Source of the DNA: Smithella sp.
Lineage (GTDB): Bacteria > Desulfobacterota > Syntrophia > Syntrophales > Smithellaceae
Reading direction: 5' to 3'
Assembly (NCBI GenBank): GCA_012797505.1
Contig: JAAZOZ010000193.1
Location: 1-9,500, forward strand
Length of the DNA stretch: 9,500 nt
Shown here: positions 1 to 6,106 of the stretch, in pieces
Position numbering within the stretch: the stretch's first letter is position 1
Layout: each line of letters starts with the position of its first letter
Program-made: the position numbers and the translations under genes
The notes under the pieces: model-generated
Databases searched by the model: none
The model's input: only the letters and a program-made list of their open reading frames with translations
What the model was told of the DNA's origin: nothing

Positions 1-36
1 CGGTGATGAAAACCTTAGTCAAGAAGGTGGAAAACT

Positions 37-1032
37 ATGAATAAAGAAGTGGAATTGAAACAGGGGCAGAATCAACTTTTTTCCGATCCGGATGCGGACA
101 AAGCGAGGGAGTTTTTCCGCAGTAAATCACGCGCGATGGTCAACAAAGTCACCACGGTGGACGAGGCGGTGAAAAGGCTGGTCAAAGACGGCGACTATAT
201 TGCCATCGGCGGATTCGGCGCCAACCGAATCCCGACGGCGGTTTTGCATGAAATTGCCCGCCAGGGGAAGAAAAATCTGGCGTTTGCCGGCCATACCGCC
301 ACGCACGACATGCAGATTCTGGTCGGCGGGGAATGCATCGACCGGCTGGATATCGCCTACGTTATCGGTTTGGAAGCGCGCGGCCTTTCCCCCAACGCGC
401 GACGCGCGGTGGAAAGCGGGAAAATCAAACTCACGGAGTGGACGAACGCGACCCTTTCCTGGAGGCTCAAAGCCGCGGCCATGGGGCTTTCCTATCTTCC
501 GGCGCGCAACATCATGGGAACCGACACGTTCAAGTACAGCGCGGCCAAGGAAGTCCTCTGCCCCTTCACGAATCAGAAATTTGCCGCCTTTCCGGCCCTG
601 TATCCGGATTTCGCGGCCATTCATGTCCACGAATGCGATGTTTACGGGAACGCGCACGTCTTTGGATCGACCGTGTCGGACCAGGATCTGGCCAAGGCGT
701 CCAAACGCGTGGTGATCACGACGGAGAGGATCATCTCCAACGATGAGATCCGGCGTCAGCCGACCGCCACCTTCATTCCGTTCTGGTGCGTGGATGCGGT
801 TGTGGAAGTGCCCTACGGCAGCTATCCCGGAAATATGCCTTACGAATATTTTTCCGACGAGGAGCATATCCGGCAGTGGCTCAAAATCGAGAAAGATCCC
901 GAAGAGTTCAGAAAATTTTTCAAAAAACAGATACTGGACACGAAGAATTTCTACGAATACCTGGAGCTCAACGGGGGTATCGCGAGAATGCTGAAGCTGC
1001 GCGCCATTGAGCATCTGACGCATAACCGATAA
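37..1032 (+). CDS. Class I CoA-transferase, subunit A (glutaconate CoA-transferase GctA-like)
   Basis: Alpha subunit of a family I CoA-transferase, which with the next gene would move CoA from a donor thioester to a free carboxylic acid in the cytoplasm. The 331 aa protein matches my recollection of Acidaminococcus GctA. The signs are a GDYIAIGGFGANRIP glycine loop (residues 52-66), a conserved IISNDEIRR stretch (232-240) and CVDAVVEVPYGSYPG (251-265). The length is close to GctA (about 320 aa). The start at 37 has a GAAGGTGG ribosome binding site six bases upstream. It gives about 33 residues more than GctA at the N-terminus; an internal Met34 (base 136) would match GctA better but has no ribosome binding site. 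The stop is 11 bases before subunit B. The family assignment is solid; the acid used is unknown. The related IpdA (steroid ring hydrolase) is an alternative that the partner subunit argues against. Confidence 0.9.
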   Translation: MNKEVELKQGQNQLFSDPDADKAREFFRSKSRAMVNKVTTVDEAVKRLVKDGDYIAIGGFGANRIPTAVLHEIARQGKKNLAFAGHTATHDMQILVGGECIDRLDIAYVIGLEARGLSPNARRAVESGKIKLTEWTNATLSWRLKAAAMGLSYLPARNIMGTDTFKYSAAKEVLCPFTNQKFAAFPALYPDFAAIHVHECDVYGNAHVFGSTVSDQDLAKASKRVVITTERIISNDEIRRQPTATFIPFWCVDAVVEVPYGSYPGNMPYEYFSDEEHIRQWLKIEKDPEEFRKFFKKQILDTKNFYEYLELNGGIARMLKLRAIEHLTHNR

Positions 1033-1043
1033 GGAGGAGAACT

Positions 1044-1814
1044 ATGGCGGATTATAATGCAATGGAACTGATGATCTGCGTGGCCGCGCGAAACCTGGAG
1101 AACGGCGCCACCGTTGTCGTGGGAACGGGGGCGCCCTGCGCCGCGGCAATGCTGTCGCAAAAGACGCATTCGCCCAATCTCACCATCATGTTTGAAGCCG
1201 GCGGCGTTGCGCCGATTCTGCCGTCCATGCCGATCTCGGTGGGGGACTCGCGGACGTTTCACAAGGCCATTCTGGCCAGCTCCATGCCGGATATCATGGA
1301 AACCTGTCAGCGCGGCATGGTGGACTACACCTTTCTGGGCGGCGCGCAGATCGACATGTATGGGAACATCAATTCCACCATGATCGGCGCCAATCACGCG
1401 AAGCCGAAAGTGCGGTTTCCGGGGTCCGGCGGCGCCAACGATCTGGCGTCCCTGTGCTGGCGGACCATGGTGATGACGCCGCAGGATTCCAAACGCTTCA
1501 CGGACAAGATCGATTTCATTACGTCCCCCGGGTATTTGAGCGGCGGGAATTCGCGCTATGAGGCGGGGCTTCCCAAGGGGACCGGCCCCTACCGGATCAT
1601 CACCAATATGGCGATCATGGGCTTTGACGACACGTCCAAGCGGATGAAGGTGCTGAACATCAACCCCGGCTACAACCGGACGGATATCCAGGACAACTGC
1701 GGCTTTGAACTGCTCTGGGCCGACCGGATCACGGAGACGGAGCCGCCCCATGAAGAGGAGCTGCGGATTCTTCGCGAGGAGGTGGATCCGCACCGGTATA
1801 TTATAGGAAGATAG
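1044..1814 (+). CDS. Class I CoA-transferase, subunit B (glutaconate CoA-transferase GctB-like)
   Basis: Beta subunit carrying the catalytic glutamate that forms the glutamyl-CoA intermediate in class I CoA-transferases. The 256 aa protein fits GctB (about 266 aa). It has VVVGTGAP (24-31), then IMFEAGG (48-54) with Glu51 where GctB has Glu54, then the FLGGAQIDMYGNINST block (97-112) and RFPGSGGAND (124-133), all recognisable GctB motifs. Mycobacterial IpdB, which hydrolyses a ring-opened steroid CoA, has Asp-Gly-Glu text at this site and no aligned catalytic Glu. Glu51 therefore favours true CoA transfer over hydrolysis. A strong GGAGG site lies just after the subunit A stop, so the two subunits are probably made in equal amounts. 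It is followed by a 60-base gap with no gene. The substrate is not deducible; the downstream beta-oxidation genes suggest activation of the pathway's starting acid. Confidence 0.92.
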   Translation: MADYNAMELMICVAARNLENGATVVVGTGAPCAAAMLSQKTHSPNLTIMFEAGGVAPILPSMPISVGDSRTFHKAILASSMPDIMETCQRGMVDYTFLGGAQIDMYGNINSTMIGANHAKPKVRFPGSGGANDLASLCWRTMVMTPQDSKRFTDKIDFITSPGYLSGGNSRYEAGLPKGTGPYRIITNMAIMGFDDTSKRMKVLNINPGYNRTDIQDNCGFELLWADRITETEPPHEEELRILREEVDPHRYIIGR

Positions 1815-1874
1815 GCCGATCTGCTCCTCTCGCGGTGTCTGCGGGGGTGGGCGCAACCCTTAAGGAGAAAAATC
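1815..1874 (+). other. 60-base intergenic gap with ribosome binding site
   Basis: Between the CoA-transferase B stop and the first DUF35 gene. It holds TAAGGAG at 1861-1867. I see no convincing hairpin, T run or promoter. Similar short gaps at 7888-7937 and 9111-9170 likewise hold only a ribosome binding site before the next gene. Confidence 0.6.
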
Positions 1875-2342
1875 ATGTCCGATCAATTTCAAGGCATTGA
1901 ACCGATGGTTTACCAAAGCCAGATCAATGTTCCCTATTCCTGGTGGGCAGGCGACACGGCGACCCGGTTTTTTGTGACGCTTCGCGATGAAAAGAAAATC
2001 ACCGCGACAAAATGCGGCGACTGCGGAAAGGTATTGCTGCCTCCGCGCAAGATTTGTCCGCGCTGCTTCACCGAAAATATGGAATGGGTGAAGGTGTCCG
2101 ATGAAGGGACCGTCCTTTCCTTTGCCGTGGCGAGGCGGCCCTTCGCCGCCATTCCTGCGGATAAGAAGGTTCCGGTGATCTGGGGGCTGATTCAACTCGA
2201 CGGCGCCGATACCGCCCTGCTGCATTATCTGGACGGCCTCAGGCCCGAGGACGTGAGCATCGGCATGCGCGTCACGGCCGTGTACTCCGAGGCGCGGAAA
2301 GGAACCATCCGCGACATTTCGCATTTCAAACCGGTTAAATAG
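1875..2342 (+). CDS. DUF35 Zn-ribbon/OB-fold protein, thiolase partner (copy 1)
   Basis: A 155 aa DUF35 protein: an N-terminal helical segment, a rubredoxin-like zinc ribbon and an OB-fold. The zinc ribbon is visible as C-x2-C-x10-C-x2-C with Cys47, Cys50, Cys61 and Cys64, and a PPR turn (56-58) between the pairs. The OB-fold follows (about 70-150), ending in the family-typical KGTIRDISHFKP. DUF35 proteins form complexes with thiolase-superfamily enzymes. Known cases are BbsA with BbsB in anaerobic toluene breakdown, the archaeal thiolase/HMG-CoA synthase bridge, and the DUF35 domain of ChsH2 with the Ltp2 aldolase. The next gene starts 16 bases on and is such an enzyme, so this is probably its partner. 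TAAGGAG lies seven bases before the ATG. A second copy (4694-5158) has the same Cys spacing. A nucleic-acid-binding role, suggested by some database names, is unlikely here. Confidence 0.92.
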   Translation: MSDQFQGIEPMVYQSQINVPYSWWAGDTATRFFVTLRDEKKITATKCGDCGKVLLPPRKICPRCFTENMEWVKVSDEGTVLSFAVARRPFAAIPADKKVPVIWGLIQLDGADTALLHYLDGLRPEDVSIGMRVTAVYSEARKGTIRDISHFKPVK

Positions 2343-2358
2343 GGGAGGAGCCACAGCT

Positions 2359-3504
2359 ATGGACAGAGCAGCGATCATCGGCGTCGGAATGACGAAAATT
2401 GAAAAAAGAAAGATCAGCCAGACCTTCGCCGACATGGCGTGGGAGGCTGTGAACAAGGCCCTTACTGACGCGGGGATGACCATCGACGACATCGACAACG
2501 TGGTGACGACCTCCAGCGACTTCTGGGACGGCCGGACGATTTCCTGCATGGCCGTGGGAGACGCCAGCGGCGCGGCCCACAAGAACATCTCCTGTGTCGA
2601 GGGCGACGGCGCCTACGGCGCTTTTTACGGCATGATGAGAGTCCTTTCCGGTTCTTACAAGACCACGCTGGTGACGGGGCATACGAAAGGTTCCGAAAGC
2701 GTGTCGAGCCTCATTACCAATGCAGCCTTTGATCCCATCTACGAGCGGAGCCTGGGGATGGACATGATCACCGCCTGCGCGATGCAGGCCCGCTCCTACA
2801 TGCACCGTACGAAGACGACCGCCCAACAGATGGCCCTGGTATCCGTGAAGAACCACGGCAATGCTTTCAAAAACCCGCTGTCTCAGCTTCCCCTGAAGAT
2901 CGCCGTTCAGGACGTTCTGCAATCAGAGATGATTGCGGACCCGCTCCACAAACTGGACTGTTCTCCGGTATCCGACGGTTGCGCGGCGGTGATCATTGCC
3001 CATGAGTCGGTTGCGGAGAAATTCAAGCAGCAGCCGGTTTGGATCAAAGGCGTTTCGTTTTGCGCGGACAGCTTCTTCTTCGGTGACCGGGATCTATCTC
3101 ACGCCCGATCGCTTGCCGAAGCGGCGAAGAAGGCCTATGCGATGGCCGGCATCCGGGACCCGAAAAAAGAAATTGATGTAGCGGAACTATATGACGCTTT
3201 TACTTATCAGGAACTTTTGTGGCTTGAAGAAATGGGGCTTGCCGATGATGCAACGGCAGGGAAACTCTTAGAAAAAGGAGAGTTTAACATCGACGGAAGG
3301 CTGCCGGTGAACGCCTCCGGCGGACTGCTTTCCGGGCATCCCGTCATCGCCGCCGGCCTCTACAGCATGGGCGCGGTAGTCCGGCAGATTCGGGGAGACG
3401 CGGGCGGTTTTCAGGTGAAAAAGGCGAAAACCGGCTTGGTGCACGGCGTGAACGGCCTGGGTGGCCAGTCCCACTGCGTGTTTATTCTTGATAAGGATAA
3501 GTAG
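2359..3504 (+). CDS. Thiolase-superfamily (SCP2/Ltp-like) protein lacking the canonical nucleophile Cys (copy 1)
   Basis: A 381 aa thiolase-fold protein of the SCP2-thiolase/lipid-transfer type. Family marks are AAIIGVGMTK at the N-terminus, ADPLHKLDCSPVSDG (near 195-210), the LYDAFTYQELLWLEEMG block (from 277) and NASGGLLSGHP with His327. The place where thiolases have C-A-S-G reads CVEGDGAYGAF (79-89): aligned without gaps the nucleophile position is Glu81, anchored on 'VE' it is Gly84. The only nearby cysteine, Cys79, is out of register. Ordinary thiolysis is therefore doubtful. Tyr278 in LYDAF resembles the motif of Ltp-type retro-aldolases, in which tyrosines and not cysteine act. It sits directly after a DUF35 gene and 11 bases before a second thiolase-like gene. 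The ATG at 2359 has GGGAGGAG eight bases upstream. Either C-C cleavage of a beta-hydroxyacyl-CoA or unusual thiolysis or condensation is possible. Confidence 0.85.
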   Translation: MDRAAIIGVGMTKIEKRKISQTFADMAWEAVNKALTDAGMTIDDIDNVVTTSSDFWDGRTISCMAVGDASGAAHKNISCVEGDGAYGAFYGMMRVLSGSYKTTLVTGHTKGSESVSSLITNAAFDPIYERSLGMDMITACAMQARSYMHRTKTTAQQMALVSVKNHGNAFKNPLSQLPLKIAVQDVLQSEMIADPLHKLDCSPVSDGCAAVIIAHESVAEKFKQQPVWIKGVSFCADSFFFGDRDLSHARSLAEAAKKAYAMAGIRDPKKEIDVAELYDAFTYQELLWLEEMGLADDATAGKLLEKGEFNIDGRLPVNASGGLLSGHPVIAAGLYSMGAVVRQIRGDAGGFQVKKAKTGLVHGVNGLGGQSHCVFILDKDK

Positions 3505-3515
3505 GAGGAGAAACC

Positions 3516-4673
3516 ATGGCTAAACGAGTTGCAATTGTAGGAACCGGACAGACCTTCCATAAGAGCCATCGCCCGGACGTGAACGGACAGGAGCTTATTA
3601 ACGAGGCCGTCCTGAGAGCGCTCCAGGACGCCGACCTGAAGATGAAGGACATCGATGCCATCGTCATCGGGAACATGGACCATTTCGAAGGGATCAACTA
3701 CGTGGACTGCTGGAGCGTGGACGGTTCCGGCGGGACGATGAAACCCATTATCAAGCTGACCACCGGCGGAACCACAGGATGCACCGTCGCTATCGGCGGA
3801 TACCATCTGGTCGGCTCAGGAATGTTCGACAGAGTTCTGATCATCGGCTGGGAAAAGAATTCCGAGTCGGACACCACCGGCGCCATCACCACAGCCTTCG
3901 ATCCCATCTGGGACCGCCTGGTATTTGCCGGCGCCATATCGGGACTGGCGGCGGAGGCGCAGGCCTATATGGCCCGCTATGGCGCATCGGACCGCGACGG
4001 CGCCCGGGTGAGCGTGCGCGACAGGAAGCACGCGATGAACAACCCGCACGCGCAGCTTCGCAAGGAGGTCAGTCTTGAAGAAGTGCTGGCTTCTCCGATG
4101 CTGGCCGATCCGATCCATCTTCTGGACGTATGCCCCCGCACCGACGGCGCATGCGCGGTCATCATGGCCAGCGAGGACGTGGCGGAAAAAATCTGCCCCA
4201 AACCGGACTGGATCTGGGGCACGGCGGCGCGGCATTCCTACAGCTACCTGGGCGATGCCGATTACGGCCGCTTGACCAGCATGCGGGAAGGTTCGCAGGA
4301 ACTCTGGAAAAAAGCAGGCATCAAGGAGCCGCGCAAAGAACTGGATGTCGTCGAGATGTACCAGCCCTATTCTTTCGGCGGCCTGATTTGGATTGAGGAT
4401 ATGGGCCTTGTGGGTCCCGGTGAGGCTCCCCAATACATCTGGGACGGCAACACCGACATGAGCGGCGAACTGCCGATCAATCCGTCGGGCGGCGTCATCT
4501 CCTGCAATCCCATCGGGGCGACCGGCCTGATCCGGTGCGCGGAAGCGGCCATGCAGGTAATGGGTAAAGCGGAAGGGCGGCAGGTTCCGGACGTCAACTT
4601 TGCCTTTAGCAGCGGTTTCGGCGGTTGCTGGTGGACGGATATGATTCTGCACGGCAAGAACAAACCGAAGTGA
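3516..4673 (+). CDS. Thiolase-superfamily protein with non-canonical active site (copy 2)
   Basis: A 385 aa thiolase-fold protein, a distant paralogue of the gene before it. N-terminal RVAIVGTGQT, an ADPIHLLDVCPRTDGACAV stretch (near 202-220) and NPSGGVISCNPIGATG (near 323-338) place it in the SCP2-thiolase group. At the nucleophile position the sequence is TTGGTTGCTVA (82-92); an ungapped fit to C-A-S-G puts Gly85 where the cysteine belongs, and Cys89 lies four residues off. The usual G-H-P is C-N-P, with Asn331 replacing the histidine. MYQPYSF (281-287) takes the place of the LYDAF/HDCF block. I recall a large group of DUF35-associated thiolase-like proteins with S-x-N-P-I-G-A-S/T-G, so the Asn is probably a subgroup trait and not damage. 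The stop of the previous gene runs straight into its GGAGGAG site. It likely pairs with the DUF35 protein downstream. Whether it catalyses or supports the first copy is open. Confidence 0.85.
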   Translation: MAKRVAIVGTGQTFHKSHRPDVNGQELINEAVLRALQDADLKMKDIDAIVIGNMDHFEGINYVDCWSVDGSGGTMKPIIKLTTGGTTGCTVAIGGYHLVGSGMFDRVLIIGWEKNSESDTTGAITTAFDPIWDRLVFAGAISGLAAEAQAYMARYGASDRDGARVSVRDRKHAMNNPHAQLRKEVSLEEVLASPMLADPIHLLDVCPRTDGACAVIMASEDVAEKICPKPDWIWGTAARHSYSYLGDADYGRLTSMREGSQELWKKAGIKEPRKELDVVEMYQPYSFGGLIWIEDMGLVGPGEAPQYIWDGNTDMSGELPINPSGGVISCNPIGATGLIRCAEAAMQVMGKAEGRQVPDVNFAFSSGFGGCWWTDMILHGKNKPK

Positions 4674-4693
4674 TCTAAAGAGGAGTAGGGATT

Positions 4694-5158
4694 ATGGTTG
4701 AGAAAGAACATATCATCATTGAATCAGGCGATGCGGTGCAGCCCTTCGCATATTCCGTGGGCATGCACGGAAGCAGGTTTTTTGCGGAGATTCGCGACAA
4801 TAAACGGTTTCTGGGGGTCAAGTGCCCCCGATGCGGGAAAGTGTATATTCCGCCGCGCGGCGTCTGCGGAGACTGCTTTGTCGAGATGAAAGAATGGGTC
4901 GAAGTGGGTCCGAAAGGAGTCATCGGCACCTTTACGATTCTTCGCTACGCATTTATCGACCCGGAAACGGGCGCGCAGAAGCCGGTTCCCTACGGCTACG
5001 GGTTTATCAGGTTTGACGGCGCCGATACCCTGTTTCAGCACTACATCAACATTGAGGATGAAACGAAGATCCGGGTGGGCGCCCGGGTGGAGCCGGTATT
5101 CGCCAGGGAGCGCAAGGGCAGCATTCGGGACATTGAGTATTTTAAAGTCATCGACTGA
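4694..5158 (+). CDS. DUF35 Zn-ribbon/OB-fold protein, thiolase partner (copy 2)
   Basis: Second DUF35 protein, 154 aa, with the same plan as the copy at 1875: zinc ribbon Cys44, Cys47, Cys58, Cys61 (C-x2-C-x10-C-x2-C) with PPR at 53-55, then an OB-fold ending in KGSIRDIEYFKV. The OB part is slightly different, with an inserted IDPETGAQKPVPYG loop (about 89-102). By family precedent it would bind a thiolase-like subunit, most simply the one encoded 20 bases upstream. That gives two pairs in mirrored order (DUF35-thiolase, thiolase-DUF35). AAAGAGGAG lies eight bases before the ATG. Its TGA stop overlaps the start of the phosphatase-like gene by one base, tying the two together in translation. 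The family call is firm; the exact partner is inferred from order only. Confidence 0.92.
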   Translation: MVEKEHIIIESGDAVQPFAYSVGMHGSRFFAEIRDNKRFLGVKCPRCGKVYIPPRGVCGDCFVEMKEWVEVGPKGVIGTFTILRYAFIDPETGAQKPVPYGYGFIRFDGADTLFQHYINIEDETKIRVGARVEPVFARERKGSIRDIEYFKVID

Positions 5159-5160
5159 TG
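5156..5160 (+). promoter_or_regulatory. Stop-start overlap (TGATG), translational coupling site
   Basis: The TGA of the second DUF35 gene (5156-5158) and the ATG of the PPM phosphatase-like gene (5158-5160) share the A. No convincing Shine-Dalgarno sequence precedes this ATG; the upstream bases are AT-rich tttaaagtcatcgac. All the metabolic genes in this window do have a clear site. Translation of the phosphatase-like gene therefore probably depends on ribosomes finishing the DUF35 gene. This would keep its level tied to, and likely below, that of the metabolic enzymes. Confidence 0.7.
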
Positions 5161-6060
5161 GCCGCAAAGGAGTCGCCGACGGTTGAGATCAATCCATTCA
5201 AGCGGATCCTGAAGATGCCGGGGGCGCTGTGCGGGGGAATCAGCACCGGCAGCGATAAAATCCGCAGCGGCTACGGCAACGGGGACTGCCTTTTCTTTGA
5301 TTTTGAACACCTGGTCTTCGCCGTGGCGGACGGCACGGAGCGCTTCCCCTGGGCGTCCCGCGATCTTTTACAGCGGTTGGCGGAGAGGCTTTCGCGGTCC
5401 GGCTCCCCGGAAACGGCCCGGGATTGGAAGGACATGATGAACAACGAAATTTATGCCGGTCAAAAGTACCAGCATAAGACCACCTTCAGCGCCGTCTCCC
5501 TTCGCCGCGAAAAAGAGGCTGTAACCCTGATCATCGCGAACGGAGGAGACAGTGTTGTAACGGTGATGGACGGCCTCACGGCAAAGATTCGCCGCCAGAC
5601 GGGACGAAACATGGAATTTGCGGGAAGAAGCAGAGAGATTGTGGAGGTGATGGAGCATCGGGTGTCGGACCAAAACGTCCGGGTGCTTCTTTCCACGGAC
5701 GGATTCGATGATGTGTGGCGCTTCTGCCTGCGCCGATCGCTCGTAGGCTCCGCGCGCGAAGTCCTCGAACGGGTTGGGCTGGACGGGATCAGTGAAGAAA
5801 TTTTCGGGATTCTGGAAGGGCAAAGGGGCCGTTTTGAGTATGACGATGTCGGCTTTATTCTTCTGGATCCGAACGTAGTGAAGCGGGTGAAGGGAAAAGC
5901 TCTGATCATGGGGGGAACGAGGCCTTTTGAGGAAGAGTGCTACCGGCAGCAGTATACACCCCAGGTGTACGACCGGTGGATTCCTGATGCACAGTGGGAT
6001 GAACAGGAAGAAATGCTTGCCGGAGCGGGAATCCGGGTGCTGAAGGCGGGGCCGTGTTGA
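5158..6060 (+). CDS. PPM/PP2C-type serine/threonine phosphatase-like protein
   Basis: A 300 aa protein that I assign to the metal-dependent PPM phosphatase fold from its motif order. GYGNGD (38-43) stands where PP2C has R-x-x-N-E-D, AVADGTE (55-61) for the D-G motif, KTTFSAVSL (107-115) for the G-T-T strand, IIANGGDSVVTVMDG (125-139) for the N-x-G-D-S block, VLLSTDGFDDV (176-186) for the second D-G, and YDDVGFILLD (228-237) for the final D-D/D-N. Metal-ligand aspartates are thus present at 43, 58, 181 and 229/230, so activity is plausible. The core is about 235 residues; the last 60 or so form a tail I cannot assign. Known PPM enzymes remove phosphate from Ser/Thr of proteins. Inside a CoA-metabolism operon it may tune an enzyme or a signalling partner. 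No kinase or anti-sigma factor is visible. The start is fixed by overlap with the previous stop. Confidence is good for the fold, low for the role. Confidence 0.78.
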   Translation: MAAKESPTVEINPFKRILKMPGALCGGISTGSDKIRSGYGNGDCLFFDFEHLVFAVADGTERFPWASRDLLQRLAERLSRSGSPETARDWKDMMNNEIYAGQKYQHKTTFSAVSLRREKEAVTLIIANGGDSVVTVMDGLTAKIRRQTGRNMEFAGRSREIVEVMEHRVSDQNVRVLLSTDGFDDVWRFCLRRSLVGSAREVLERVGLDGISEEIFGILEGQRGRFEYDDVGFILLDPNVVKRVKGKALIMGGTRPFEEECYRQQYTPQVYDRWIPDAQWDEQEEMLAGAGIRVLKAGPC

Positions 6061-6062
6061 CC

Positions 6063-6086
6063 GGCTGCAAAGCGCAGCAAGCTGCC
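6063..6086 (+). promoter_or_regulatory. Overlapping inverted repeats before the TetR gene, possible operator or mRNA hairpin
   Basis: The 46-base gap between the phosphatase-like gene and the regulator holds three related pentamers: gctgc (6064-6068), gcagc (6074-6078) and gctgc (6081-6085). The middle one can pair with either neighbour; gcagc-aa-gctgc is a perfect 12-base palindrome. TetR proteins bind short inverted repeats and often control themselves, so this could be an operator. It could also be a chance GC-rich repeat or a weak mRNA structure. There is no clear promoter around it and no T run, so a terminator is not supported. Confidence 0.25.
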
Positions 6087-6106
6087 AGGAAAATGTTGCT
6101 GAAAAG

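Noticed and set aside
1..44. Possible tail of a preceding gene
   Set aside because: Two frames are open from the window edge, stopping at 38-40 (overlapping the ATG at 37) or at 42-44, and a third stops at 4-6. With at most 14 codons visible there is no way to choose, so no gene is called.
127..1023. Long antisense open frame opposite CoA-transferase subunit A; similar ones at 951-1856, 3816-4652 and 8205-9122
   Set aside because: All mirror well-supported + strand genes and give low-complexity His/Arg/Gly-rich text without family motifs.
37..1814. IpdAB-type steroid ring hydrolase instead of a CoA-transferase
   Set aside because: Subunit B keeps the catalytic Glu (Glu51 in FEAGG) and GctB-type blocks, whereas IpdB lacks the aligned glutamate.
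1815..1874. Terminator or sequestered ribosome binding site in the gap before the first DUF35 gene
   Set aside because: Only a five-base ctcct/aggag match with a loop of about 35 bases and a tiny cgc/gcg stem are present, without a T run.
3516..4673. Reading thiolase-like copy 2 as a pseudogene because active-site residues are missing
   Set aside because: The frame is intact, the length is normal, the fold motifs are kept and the ribosome binding site is strong. The Asn at the His position seems to be shared by a wider subgroup.
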